The notes under the pieces: model-generated
What the model was told of the DNA's origin: nothing
The model's database searches: none
The model's input: only the letters and a program-made list of their open reading frames with translations
Shown: positions 10,901 through 27,799 of the stretch, one piece after another
Layout: each line of letters starts with the position of its first letter
How positions within the stretch are numbered: the first letter of the stretch is position 1
Program-made: the position numbers and the translations under genes
NCBI GenBank assembly: GCA_965112735.1
Contig: OZ218958.1
Span: 62,001 to 126,000 of the forward strand
Source of the DNA: Phaeosaccion multiseriatum
Taxonomy: Eukaryota > Ochrophyta, other classes
Direction of reading: 5' to 3'
DNA: 64,000 nucleotides

Positions 10901-13266
10901 CTTCCTCCTCATGCTCTCTCAGCAACATGGCGTTCCTGACGGAGGCGATGCAGGTGCATGCCGTCAGCGGAGTGCCCACCGTGTTTGTGCTGCACGAGCT
11001 TCACGACTTCGCAGCGCGGGGCAGGCAGACGCTGCTGTACACCTTGCTGGACATGACACACCGGAGGTGACTGAGCAGCTGCACTGGGGCACTGGGGCAG
11101 TGGGGCAGTGGGAGGAGGGGGGGAGGGGAGGGAAGGGGTGCGTGTGTGTTTGAGTGTGTGTGAGTGAGTGGAGTGCGTGGTGTTCCCTTCCTTTGCTTTG
11201 CTTGCTCGTCTCTCTTCTCTTTCCCTCTCTCTCTCTCACCCTCTCTCTCCCCCTCTCTCTCGCTCTCCCTCCGTCCTTAGCGACATGATCGTGAGTATCG
11301 TTGGTGTGACGGGCAGGGCCAACGTGCTTGACTCGCTGGAGAAGAGGGTCCGCTCAAGGTTCCGCTTCAAAGAGGTGCGGTGCTGCTTTACCCTTAGAGC
11401 GGTCCTTTGCTTTACCCTTACAGCGGTCTCTGTGCGGTGACCCTGTCGTGGACCTTACGAGCCTGACTTGAACTTCCCCTCTCCCTCTTGTGATATCCTG
11501 CCGTCTGTTGCCATCCCACCCCACCCCCCCAGATTGCGTTCCTGCAACCGGGCTTCGAGGCCACTGTTGACCTCCTGAGGAGGACTCTGATGCTGGAGGA
11601 GGAACCGCAGCAGCAGCAGTTGGTGAAACAGCACAACAAGGACAGTCGCAAAGCCACCCCCTCGCCCTCCTCCTCCTCCTCCTCCTCCTCCTCCTTCGCA
11701 ACACCCCTGGATGTCTCTCGGGAAGTGCCTGGCGGTGGCGGTGTGTCTTCCTTCGCGCGGCGCTTCGACAAGAGCACTCTCGCCCTCTTGTCGTCCCCCT
11801 CCTGCCGCCAGTTGCTGTACTCTCTGTGGGCTCGGGGCCGCACCACCGCTTGGCTCAAGACGATGCTCTCCTCTGCCCTGTGCAGCGACGCGCTGAGCCC
11901 TGCGTGCCCCTACCTCACGCTCGAGGGCCTCAAGAGGGCACAGGCCCGCATGGAACCCGACCTCGTCATGGACGGTGAGAGGATGGATGGTACCCTATGG
12001 GGGATGGCACCCAATGCGGCTAGCGGCTGCTAGGCTTGGGGCTTTGGAGGACCCACTCCCTCCTTCCGCGTTCCTTCCTTTCGCAACTCCACCCGCACCG
12101 CCACCGCTACCACCATCAGAATCACTCCCACCGCCCTGGCGCTCTCCTTACCCTCTATCTGTACCGGCTCTGTAACGGCCACTTGTGCTTGCCCCCCTCT
12201 CCTCCCCTCAGCCCTCAAGGGCCTTCCAGTGCCGGAGCTTCTGTTGCTTGCCTGCATGGCCCGTATCGAGGCGCGTCAGCCTGCCCCGTGCCCCAGCGCC
12301 CCTTCCCCTTGCCCTTGCTATTCCTTCTCCACGCTGTTCCTCGAGGTGGAGGCCTATCGCAGAGCTTTCCCCTCGTCAGGGCACAAGTACGGCAGGGACA
12401 TGCTGTTCCTCTGCCTCAAGAACCTGCTCGCAGAGGTAAGTGGGTAAGGCTAAGGGTAAGGCCGTCTGTCTGTCTGACTTTGCGGCAGGCACAGAGGCGG
12501 AAAAGAAAGCCTTTGGCAAGCAAGAGAGTGCGCAACAGAGTAACCCCGCCCCCTCACGCCCTTGCCCTTCCTGGATTACCCTCTGGTGCCATCTGCGTTT
12601 CGCAGGGCTTGGTGTGTGCGGTGCGTGAGAGGGGCAGCTTGGCGCTGAGAGAGGAGAAGGAGGGCCTCGCAGTCATGGAGCACACTCTGCTCGTCATGCA
12701 AGTCGACCCAATCACCTTCACAGGTACGCACGCACGCACGCACGCACGCGCGCACCCACATACACACACACACACAAGGGAGAGCAGAGACGCACACAAA
12801 CGCTCCGCTCCGTTGGTGAAGAGGAGACGGCGGCACGAGCAGGACAAGAGAGCCACATACGCACACGCACACACACGCACACGCACGCACACACATGGGA
12901 TAACACAGCCGCACACGCACACGCACGCACACACATGGGATAACACAGCCGCTCAGCCCCCCCCTGGAGCAGGAGAACAGACCTCCTCACCCTCTCACAC
13001 ATGCCCATATGCCCCCGTCCTGCTCTGCTTTTGCCCCTCTCCTCTGCCTTGCCCCTCTCCTCTGCCCATATGCCTTGCCCCTCTCCTCTGCCTTGCCCCT
13101 CTCCTCTGCCCATATGCCTTGCCCCTCTCCTCTGCCTTGCCCCTCTCCTCTGCCCATATGCCTTGCTCTCCTCTGCCCATATGCTTTGCTTTGCTCAGAC
13201 GCCGTGCGGGATGGGACGCTTGAGTGCCCGTCTACGCTGCAGCGCTGGTGCACCAGGCATGTGTGA
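7948..13266 (+). CDS. ORC4: Origin recognition complex subunit 4
   Basis: The ordered core exons are 10566-10802, 10923-11066, 11281-11374, 11533-11974, 12212-12435, 12606-12723 and 13199-13266, all in phase, preceded by a coding block ending at 10206. Family matches: YEALLSVLGRTVVHKES, LVVVRLNGAVQ, NMAFLTEAMQ, TVFVLHELHDFA, QTLLYTLLDM, SIVGVTGRANVLDSLEKRVRSRF (in two parts), and a winged-helix C-terminus ending STLQRWCTRHV. ORC4 is an AAA+-like subunit of the complex that marks replication origins in the nucleus. ATG 7948 is the first in-frame ATG; the N-terminal ~750 residues are S/P/K-rich then extremely acidic. Two overlapping frames are open between 8849 and 9246, so an unresolved intron must switch frame there (a good donor is GTAAGT at 8788). 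The Walker A position reads GSRDSGVV (no Lys) and Walker B reads LHELH. Confidence 0.85.
8955..9102. repeat. 36-bp in-frame tandem repeat in ORC4 N-terminus
   Basis: Four units beginning GGCAGCAACGGTCAAACAGG. Because the unit is a multiple of three and stop-free in two frames, it reads GSNGQTGAQERR in one frame and AATVKQVHRREE in another. Confidence 0.9.
9712..9930. repeat. 24-bp in-frame tandem repeat, EEEKEEQR x9
   Basis: About nine copies of an 8-residue unit EEEKEEQR, following shorter poly-Glu runs, in the acidic N-terminal region of ORC4. Charged and probably disordered or single-helix forming. Confidence 0.92.
13009..13195. repeat. Pyrimidine-rich minisatellite in the last ORC4 intron
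   Basis: Repeated blocks of TTGCCCCTCTCCTCTG and GCCCATATGCC lead directly into the final ORC4 acceptor (TTTGCTCAG, exon from 13199). The intron opens with a (GCAC)n run at 12723 and contains a duplicated ATAACACAGCCG-containing segment near 12900-12950. Confidence 0.85.
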
Positions 13267-13392
13267 GAGGCATATGGGCATGTGTGAGAGGCCTATGGGC
13301 ATGTGTGAGAGGCCTATGGGCATGTGTGAGAGGCATATGGGCATGTGTGAGAGGCATATGGGCATGTGTGAGAGGCATATGGGCATGTGTGC
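13256..13392. repeat. 21-bp minisatellite overlapping the ORC4 stop codon
   Basis: About six units of GCATGTGTGAGAGGCATATG plus G. The last ORC4 codons (CAT GTG TGA) lie inside the first unit. A single similar unit recurs at 16598-16622. The rest of the convergent spacer to 13699 shows nothing recognisable. Confidence 0.9.
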
Positions 13393-13699
13393 ATGTGGTA
13401 TGACTTGCTTTGGTGGCGCTGGAGCTTGAGGGCCTCTCCGGTGTCGTGTGCCAAGTGAAAACAGTACAGCATGGCATGCAGCAAAGAGTTCGACAACAAG
13501 CACGAAGACTTGGGCAACAAGCATGCACAACAACTGTACAACATCACAGTATCACTGCAATGTATTGTTTGAGGACGTATCCTTGTCCTTGAGTACACTC
13601 GTTTGAAGTTTCAGTTTCAGTTAATTGGCTCAAGCAGAGTTTGCAGCTCTCTTCTTCTTGCTCCTGCTCCTGCTCCTGCTTCTGCTGCCCTCACTGCCC

Positions 13700-19560
<5,861 letters not shown>

Positions 19561-19869
19561 GCCATCGCCTGAGAGTTAGCCTTGGGGGGGGGGAAGGTGG
19601 TTGTACACCCTTAAGTGCCATCTATGATTGTCTAAAAGTAATGGCTCACCGCCTGGGGACGTCCTTCCCGCCTGGGGACTAAAGTCCCCGAGGTGTCATC
19701 ATATCCCTCCGGTGCGTAAGTTCTCCCTATCGGCATAAAGTTGATACCAGCCAGGATTCTATGTCGAATCGATCTTTCGTGTCGGGCCCGCTGGAGCGCA
19801 ACGGCCAATCGCCGCCGAATGACGCAAACAGGGGAAGGCTTGAGAAGGGGTTTAATTCAAATTGAAGCA
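19561..19869. other. Intergenic region with a GGGGACT stem-loop
   Basis: Upstream of the bestrophin start. A perfect 7-bp stem with a 2-base loop, GGGGACTAAAGTCCCC, lies at 19674-19689, next to a direct repeat of CGCCTGGGGAC. It could belong to the 3' tail of the neighbouring LINE-like remnant, or to the bestrophin promoter. No gene seen. Confidence 0.5.
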
Positions 19870-19949
19870 ATCACCTAAGAAACTGAAAGTGTGATTGTGA
19901 TTGTGAGTGTGCGTGTGCGTGTGTGCGTGTGCACATGTATCTCTGTCTC

Positions 19950-20420
19950 CGGGGCCCTCGAGGGGGGCCGGTTACTCCCCCTCTTGGTCGGGGAGGGGGA
20001 GTGCAGGACCACTTCCGCGGTTGAGCCGACCCAGGAAGGCGCGCTCCCGCTCCGAGAGCCACATCTGGTGGCTGCAGCTGACGAGACGGCGAAGTCTGGT
20101 CAGGAGCCAGTGCGGCCCGTGCGGGAGACCACGTGCTCGGCGAGTGCGTGGAGGAGCGATTGCGCTTGTGCGCCGAGTCGTCCGTGGGTCTCGATGGCGA
20201 AGGTGGTGAGGCGAACAGCTCTTGGTCGAAGGTGCCGGCATAGTGCCGCTCCTTGCGGGTCTCTCGCTGTTGGCTGCTGCCGCTCCCGGTCTGGTGTCCG
20301 TGTGGAGCACATTCAGGGCCGTCCTGCAGATGTTGTTACTCAGGGTTAGGTCGAGCATATGTGCCGGGTGGGCATATAGGTTGGGTCGCGAGCTCCGGAG
20401 AGGGCGCGTCTGGTGAGGGT
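19950..20420 (-). pseudogene. Decayed LINE-like retroelement C-terminal fragment (tentative)
   Basis: The minus strand over about 20100-20312 reads a block with GAALCRHLRPRAVRLTTF then AIETHGRLGAQAQSLLHALA. This spacing (a Cys-containing segment, then xxFxxETxGRxGxxAxxLLxxLA) resembles the extreme C-terminus of many LINE-type reverse-transcriptase polyproteins. Continuation is found only by changing frame (a WLSERERAFLGRLNRG-like block), so the copy is broken. No reverse-transcriptase core is visible upstream. The family match is from remembered pattern only and could be chance; a host gene exon is an alternative. Confidence 0.35.
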
Positions 20421-21193
20421 GGCGTCCATGCGGAAGGTCCGGGTGAGGTTGTGCGGGGGGAGGAAGTATTCCGAGCTCTCGTGGCCGACGCGGGATGCCT
20501 AGTCAGGGAGGGGAAGAGGCCAAATGTGAGTCTGAAAAGACGACCAACAGCTGTACTGCTCTTCGTCTGGTCGGCGAGGTGGGGATTTCAAGAGTTTGAG
20601 GCAGAGGAAGAGGAGGGAAGTGTCGAGGCTATTGGAGTGGTAACGAACGACAAAGTCAAGTCCCTGTATTTAGATGCAAAAATCAAGTGCACCCACAGCA
20701 AGAGGAGACCAAAAGGGTCACTCCTCTGCACACCCCGCGAGAAGGGCTTGAGGGGGAGGGCCGAAAGGGCCAACCAAGCCCCTGTCGCGCTGCTGCTGTA
20801 TCACCAACTCGTCTGGCCGCTCTCGTGCGAGATGTAGTCGTGGTGAAGCCATTCCCCACTCGTCACTCGGCAGCCTGCCTACTTGGGCCGGGAGAGGAGC
20901 TCACAGGTCTGTATACCCAACAGAGTGAGCTGAGCCATGCGCCACCCCATATACCCCCACATGCCCCCACTACCCACGCATCCTGTGATAATAATATAAT
21001 AATCCCCCTACCCACCTATATATATTGCCTACTGCATCGTTCCACATCGGAACACAAAATAATCCCGAATAAAAAAAACAACAAACCCCTCGCTCCCTCT
21101 CCCCCTTGTACTACTACTTGCTAGGGAAGTCAAGTACCTGTGCTCTCTCCGAACCCCTCACCCCTCACACCCCCCCCCCACTCACTCCCACAT
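20421..21193. other. Intergenic, no gene recognised
   Basis: Short open readings exist on both strands but none shows family features. 20960-21100 is AT-rich compared with its surroundings (TAATAATATAATAATCCC, A8 run) and precedes the 3' end of the RGS gene. Confidence 0.4.
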
Positions 21194-23373
21194 CTACTCC
21201 CGGCTGGTGGTGACAGGTGGCATGGTATCTGCCCCGCCGCCGTCGGAGGGCGGATGCGGATACACCTCCGACGGCGACGGGTAGAGCTCCGACAGTGCGG
21301 AGAAGTTGGAACAGGAGAAGCCCGAGTCTCTGGACGAAGTGCTTGTTGCTTGTAAGCCCGAGTCTCTGGACGAAGTGCTCGTCGAGCCTCCCACGCCACC
21401 CTCCAGCCGGGGAAGGCGGGCGTGTGAGTGCGTGTGTCTCGATGAGTCCACGCTGTCGCTAAGGGGGGCCTCTCCTTCGCTCATGCCATGTGTCTCGTGA
21501 GTGGGCAGCGACACGGAGGAGGCGGAAATGGACACTTCATCCTCACTGTCATGTCCGTCGTCAATGTCCAGCTCCTCCTCCACCCCCCCCCTCTCCCCCC
21601 CATGGCCAGGGCGGTGCAACATAATGTCGTGGTGGGCGTGGTTGGGATAAAGCTTTACATGTCCGAGGCCATCACCGACGGTACCACTGCCAGCACTGGC
21701 ACCAGTGCCGCTGCTGTCGGCCCTTCGAATGCCGGCCTTGGCCTTCCTTCCCTCCTTGTCCTTGCCGACCAGGTCCGTCATGAGCACGACATTCTTGCCA
21801 TCCTTGCCGCTCTTTGGGGTAGTGGGCGCGAGAGGGCGCACATTGATGGGGAGAACTGCCTGCAGGGGGAGGGGTCACGGAGAGGCGAGCGAGACGAGAC
21901 AACAAGTGGGGTTGGGTTGAAAAGGGGGGGCGGGGAGGGGCGGGGAGGCCTTTAATGACCGGGTCCGTTCTCCTCCAAGACGTCCGTCCGCCTGTCCACC
22001 TGCCCTCGACCCTCACGAAACGGTAAATAAAGCTTTGCATTGCAACCCCCACCTGCCATTTGGCCCTGACGCTTCTGGCAAAGCCCGACGCGCCCTTCCG
22101 ATCTTCCTGCCTGAGCTCCAGCGCCTCGTCTTCGTCCTCCTCGTCCTCCAACCCGTCCACCACGGATTCGAAAGATTCGTCCAGGTCGGGGTCGGGCTTT
22201 CCCTCCTCCATAGAGCTGCCGCTGTCCGTTTGCGGCATCCTCTGGTGCTCCACCCGGCCGTCCCTGTCCCAATGCAGGCCCAGCCGCTCTGCAGAGGCGG
22301 CGTACACGCTGTCTCTGACTCGGGCGAAGTCTTGGCTCAGAAGGAAGCGAACGATGAGATTTTCGTTCACGAGAGTCTCCACCTGAGTAGAGGTGTATGG
22401 GGAGGTGGTGTAGGGGAGCGCGTTTAGATCCAAAGACGAAGGGAGCAGGGAACAAGAGGGGCAGAGAGAGGGAGCAGGGCGTGTGCTGGCCTCGCCCCGC
22501 CCTGACCTCGACTTGGACCTTGACCGGCCCCTCCAACCCCCCAGCCATTACGTAATTCTTGGTGACGGTGATTCCGTAAGTCGCTGTAAGACTCCCACTC
22601 CTCACGATCCATCCTCACCTTACGGTACGCTATGTCGAAGACGGCCTTCCTGGCGGCGGAGTGGAGCTGTGCGAACCTCGCACCCTGCGCGACGAGCACC
22701 TTCCGGTCCTGGTGCGCGATGTTAATCTCGTAGGGGGCGTTGGTCACGACGTACGTGCTCACGAGCTTGGAGAAGAGAGCCTTCTGCTCCTCCGCCCACT
22801 GCTGCAGGCGGAGCTGTTGCTGCCAGTCCACCACCCGGTGGGACCTCCTCTCTCGGTGGCCCCTCTCCAGGTCCACCCCCCCCGACGCCTCCCTCCCTGT
22901 TCCTACCCTTACGGTTGCGGCAGGTGCTGTGATGCCAGGCCCGCTAATGTGAATGTTGTCCCCACCGATAGTGAGCGTTGTGCCGCTGCCGCCCACCGTG
23001 CCCACCAGCCCCGCACTCTGCACAAGCAGTCCTCCTCCTCCTCCTCCTCTTCCTCCTCCTCCTCCCCCGCCATGAGCCCGCCGCCACGAGCTCTGCTGCG
23101 TCAGCACGAGTGCGTGCGCTGCTGCCGCCTGCGAGGCGCTAGTGTCCGTAGTGGTGCCCGTGTTGAAAGTGCCTAGAGAAATGGCGTCCCCGAGGTGGTC
23201 CGTCTCCCTCCACCCCCCCTCGGCATCGTTGTCGAAGTTGGCTCTGTAGGCGTCCACGGCCCTGAGGAAGCGCAATGACTCGGAGCAAAGGGCTCTGTCC
23301 ACAAAGATGCGGAAGGGCTCCTCCAGGCCGGGCTCGTCACGCACCGCCTTCCAAGAGCCCCAGCACTAAGGTG

Positions 23374-23425
<52 letters not shown>

Positions 23426-25879
23426 GTACGGTGTGAGTTTGCGGTGGCGGGGGTGTTGGAGCGTTGGTTGGAGAGGAGAGGCGAGAGAGGGGATCGGTAA
23501 GTGCGTGGGTGAGAGTGGGTGGGTAGCTGGCTGGCCCTCTACTACATACCCTACGATGGATTAAATCGACCACGAAATACCCACCCCACCCCACCCCACC
23601 CCTCATGCCTGTATGCCCGTGCATGGCCCGCACCCCTCTTTCCTCTTTCTTACCTCTGTGTCAAGCTTGAAGTTCTCCTCGGCGAGGTCGAGCTCTGAGT
23701 CTTCATCCCCCCTGGCGTGGCTGTCCTTGATGGACAGGTTGCGCTTCTTGCCGAGACGACACCGCAGGCAACGCCCTATCACCTTGCGCAGCCGGCTGCG
23801 GGGGGGACGTCGAATTAGAGGCGTATGGGTAAGGGGGTGGCGGTGAGTGAGTGAGTGAGTGAGTGAGTGAGTGAGTGAGTGAGTGGGCGAGTAGTGAATA
23901 TGTGACTGACTGCCTGTCTGACTGCCTGCCTGATTGAGTGAGTGAGTGACTGAATGCCTGACTGATTGCCCAAGTGAGTGACTGCTTTTAACGACAATGA
24001 ATGCCAAAAGATTCAAGGCCTCGTATCTGCCTGCCCATCTGTCCATCTGCCTCAATGCCCCTCACTGACTCACTGACCTTGATGGAGTCAAGGACTTGTT
24101 CCGCAGGCGGATGAGAGGAAGCATGTTGGACAAAAAGAAGACGAAGGTGTACATGGCGAACAGCACGTTGCCCGAGTAGACGCCCCACTTGGCAGCCGTG
24201 ATCCAATCAGAGTCCAAGTTGACTGGCATGGGGAGAGACAAAAATCAAGTGGGAGAGAGATTAGGGGGGAGGAGGGAGAGAGAAAGCGCGTAGCACCAAC
24301 TCGAGCCCTTCGCGCACGCGCCCACAAAACACACACGCACTCACAGTCTTCGATGGCCTCCGTGGCCTTCTCTGAGAGCAGCCTGGACAGCAGAGCTGCA
24401 GACGAAACCGCCGCTGTAACCGTCAGCATCTCCGCACTGACGCTGTAGATGTCCTTGACCTTGAGCAGAAAGGGAAATATGAGGAGCATGACCCCGCACG
24501 ACGCGTACACCAGGTTCTCCAGGAGGTCAAAGTTGGGGTCCGGTGCGAGCAGCGCCGAGCGGCCCAGGCCAGTGGGGTTGTAAAGCACGGGGATGGGCCC
24601 GAGCACCCCCACGGCAAGGACCACGAGCACGATGACGATGTTGCGCTCGCGGATCACAGCCACGGGCACACGGGTACGGAGCCACTCGCGAGTCTTGACG
24701 AGCAGCCTGTGTTGGGGGAGTGGTGGTGGTGGTACAAGTGGGAAAGGGGGTGAGAGGTCATGTGGAGCAGCCTAAAGGGGAGTGGTGGTGGTGAGAGGTC
24801 ATGTCGGCTCAACAGTTGGAGCTGCTGCTCCTCTTGGCCTATGCCAGTGGTCCTGTGGTGTCCTACTTTTCAAAACCCTCTTCCTCATTTCTACCTACAC
24901 ACATGCACACGCACACCCCACACCCCACACCCTCACCTAAAGCCCCTGGCAATATAGGCCCCGTAGAAAGTGGCGACTTGCATGAACAGCACCACCTGCA
25001 CAATGTCCAGCCGAGCCTCGTAGCCGAACAGGATGGGCGCCGTGAACCAAAACGTGATGGTGAAGAGAGCCGCCAGGGCAGATGCCCCGCACAGCAGCTT
25101 GAGAGAGAGGGTGGGGGAAATGCGGGGAAATAAGGATGGGGCAGGGGGGAAGAGTGCCGCGCGCACACACACACATGTATATATATACACATATGAAGAG
25201 TGCCGCACAAGCTCTCGGGGGCGCTCCCCCTTGTCTGAAAAGCGTCAGGACCAGGCCTCATACCTGCAGATGCGGGGAGCGGATACGGAGATCGAACAGC
25301 AGTCTCTCCTTGTAGAGGTAGGGCAGGAACACGCACCAGCCCAGCGCCTCCACCACGCACATAATCACGAACTTCGCCAGTGCCACGTGCTCTGTCGGGC
25401 CGGAGGGAGGGGAAGGAGTCAGGGGGGGCAGTGAGCAACACTGGCAGCACCCGCGGGATCGGCCGGCAGAGGTGTCGCCAAAGGGGGGGAGGGGGAGATC
25501 GCTGCAACCCATCGGGGGGAAGACGGCTGCCCCGACGCATCGGGCGCATCGGGGGGGAAGAAAGCATTAACTCCTTAATGCTGCTCCTCGTCCGCCCCCT
25601 CTGCTACTCCCCTCCACCCTCTCCACCCCTCCCTGCCCCAGCCCGACCCCTTTTCCCGCTCTTCTCACCTTCACTCCTGCCCGGCGGGGGCGCCAGCAAG
25701 ATCGGATCAAACGTAAAGCCGCCCCCTCCTCCCCCGTCCAAACCTGAGGAGCTTGACGGCCCTCCTCCCCCTAGGGCTCCGGGGGGGATTGGGAACCCAT
25801 TGAACGTCGTCGGGATGTCGTCCAAATCAGTCGGGATTTCAATGCCAGGAGGGATGGGAAAGCCGCCGTATGTGGACAT
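21194..25879 (-). CDS. Seven-transmembrane protein with RGS domain (7TM-RGS)
   Basis: Nine exons on the minus strand: 25669-25879, 25264-25391, 24937-25097, 24706-24345 (read leftward), 24078-24222, 23654-23795, 22538-23347, 22053-22382 and 21194-21859, summing to 2955 bases (984 residues). Residues ~80-320 hold six to seven hydrophobic helices (e.g. FVIMCVVEALGWCVFLPYLY, IVIVLVVLAVGVLGPIPVLY, VLFAMYTFVFFLSNMLPLI). An RGS fold follows: EPFRIFVDRALCSESLRFLR, AVDAYRANF, the central LVSTYVVTNAPYEINI, and ENLIVRFLLSQDF. RGS domains speed GTP hydrolysis by G-alpha; a membrane-bound 7TM-RGS is known in plants (AtRGS1) and several protists. A Gly/Ala-rich insert of about 120 residues splits the RGS domain. 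The 22538 donor (GTTGGA) is weak but is the only nearby one in phase. The C-terminal ~220 residues are Ser/Asp-rich, with a repeated TSTSSRDSG. Confidence 0.85.
23375..23420. repeat. (TA)n microsatellite
   Basis: TATATA run in the intron just upstream (minus sense) of the RGS-domain exon. Confidence 0.95.
23843..23884. repeat. (GTGA)n microsatellite
   Basis: GTGAGTGA array in the intron between 7TM-RGS exons 5 and 6. Confidence 0.95.
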
Positions 25880-26803
25880 GGCTACTCCGCTCCTTCGAGG
25901 AATCCTTCCTTATCTTTTCAACACCCTCCCTCTCTTCCGACGCGTCGTCTGCTTCCCAACTCCAGCGGGACTCGCCTTGAACGAGGAGGGGGGCAATAGG
26001 CAAAAACTGTTGCTCTACCCCTCCTCTGCAGAGTCGCCGCTCTCCTTCACTACTTTGCACCAACGCAGAGCCCCCCCCACCAACCAAACTCCCCCCTCCG
26101 TCAAGCCTCTGCGGCTTGGTCGGCTAACTAATTTAGCATGCTGCTGCTGCTGCTGCTGCCATTTCACTTCAGACCTGCTGGTTTTTCTGACAAGTCCAGC
26201 TCCTCCCCCCAAGTGGAGAGTGGGGGGGCGATCGGCCCCTCTCTGGCTTCTCTCTGGAGGGGACGATCTCCCTCTCTATTCTCTCTCTCACTCTCTCTCG
26301 TTTGTAGCCTCAGGATTGGTTTTCTCTACACTGAAAGGTCCGCGGGCGGGGGGGGAGACCAGTTTTCCCACAGGCGATGAGGGTATTATTTTAATAGCCT
26401 AGCTGGCGCTGCTCCTGTTGCTGCTGCCGCTCCTTGTGCTCCTTTCCGCTCTCCCCCGCTCCCCTACTAGAGTAGTCCCGCGTCTGCAGTGCACATAGAG
26501 CCCTAGAGAGGAGAAAGTGTCCCAGGCGAAGCGCCAAGCCGGGGGTAAAGGCTTTGATTGGGGTTTGATACCCTCGAATACCCAATTTTTTGGGTTTCCG
26601 CTCATTGAATTTGCGTGCAATTTGGCGTGCCAAAGCATTTGAGGAAAATTCTGTGGGTTCGGCCTCCGCATAAAGAAAGTCGCTGGACCACCCCCCCTCT
26701 CTTCCGCCCCGTGCACGCCTAGCGGTTTTGCTCTAGGCCGCTAGGCCGCTCGGCCGCTCTAGGCCGCTCACGCCCTCGCTCGGCGGCCTATAGCCCGCCT
26801 CTA
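25880..26803. other. Upstream region of the 7TM-RGS gene
   Basis: Probable promoter and 5' leader of the leftward 7TM-RGS gene. A minus-strand open reading of about 100 codons (26399-26716) has no recognisable features. Multiple GGCCGCTAG/CTAGGCCGC words occur at 26716-26800, next to the inverted-repeat element. Confidence 0.4.
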
Positions 26804-27048
26804 TCGACCCCTGACACGCTATCCGCTAACGCTATCGCCGGCGCCAGCCGGCGCGCTATCCGCTATCTCTGGCGCGCTATCCGCTATCGCCGGCGCCAGC
26901 CGGCGCGCTATCCGCTATCGGCAGCGTCAGCCGGCTTTGGGGGGGGGTTGTTGGGGCGTGCTATCCGCCAGCCGGCGCGCTATCCGCTATCGGCCACCGG
27001 CCGATAGCGCGCTATCGCGAATGTGGGCGATAGCGTGTCAGGGGTCGA
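26804..27048. mobile_element. Short terminal-inverted-repeat (MITE-like) element, copy 2
   Basis: A 245-bp relative of the element at 7325-7499, inverted relative to it. Its ends are TCGACCCCTGACACGCTATC and the reverse complement at 27029-27048. The terminal ~47 bases at its right end match the left end of copy 1 with only two differences, including the internal word CGCCCACATT. The core has additional GCCGGCGCCAGCCGGC/GCTATCC units. The heptamer GCCTCTA flanks both sides (26797-26803 and 27049-27055), a target-site duplication. No coding capacity. Confidence 0.82.
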
Positions 27049-27799
27049 GCCTCTAGGCAGCCTCCCAGTGACCGTGGGCGCGTGCGTGGTGCCGCCCAGC
27101 CAGTGGGTAGCAGCACACCTGTAGGCCTGCACTCCTCGTAGGGCCAGCGAGGCGGAAAGAGACAACACGAACCAAGTCTACTCCTCCCTTCCATTCGTCT
27201 TTCTTAAAACTGACTAGCTACTCTTTGCACTCTGGGCACTCCCACCGTCCTCTCGGCCTGGAGCGAAGGCCGAGGCAACGAAGGTGGTACTCATTTCCAC
27301 AGGTTCCCTCGTTGTAGCAGACAATGATGATGCGGCGCTGAGAGCAGAAGTGGCTGGTGGGCCCCGGGGTGGAGGAAGAAGGGAGGGCGAGCGAAGCGAG
27401 GTAGGTAGCGCTCCGCTACCTAAAGCTTTGGTGTCTCTCCATCGTCCCAAAAGCCTACGTGGGAGTAGATGAGATAGTATTGGACCAGCCAAGAGGGAGT
27501 AGATAGTAAGAGCAGCCAGGAGTGCGAGTCACTGGTGGCGCGCATCTCCCCCTCCTGAAACCTGAAACTGTGGTTCACATGTGGCAAATTGAAGCACCAA
27601 CATCCGCACTTGCGCCCCCGTAGGAAGAGGTTGGAGAAAATTATTCTTATGTGAATAAGATGTGGATGGGGAGGGTAGGGTGTGGGAGGTGTGGTGGCTG
27701 GTCCATCATTGCTACCTGGTGCTAATCACGTGGAGAAGTGTCCACAGACAAGGGGAGTGAATTTCTTTCCAATTCTTGGTGCACACTCTCACTTTCGAT
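27049..27799. other. Intergenic region upstream of the tRNA methyltransferase gene
   Basis: No gene recognised. It should contain the promoter of the rightward METTL-type gene. No distinct motif stands out; a GAATAAGATG segment near 27650 is locally AT-rich. Confidence 0.4.

Noticed and set aside
13009-13392. Regular repeats that could suggest a CRISPR-like array
   Set aside because: Units are directly tandem without unique spacers and the genome is eukaryotic.
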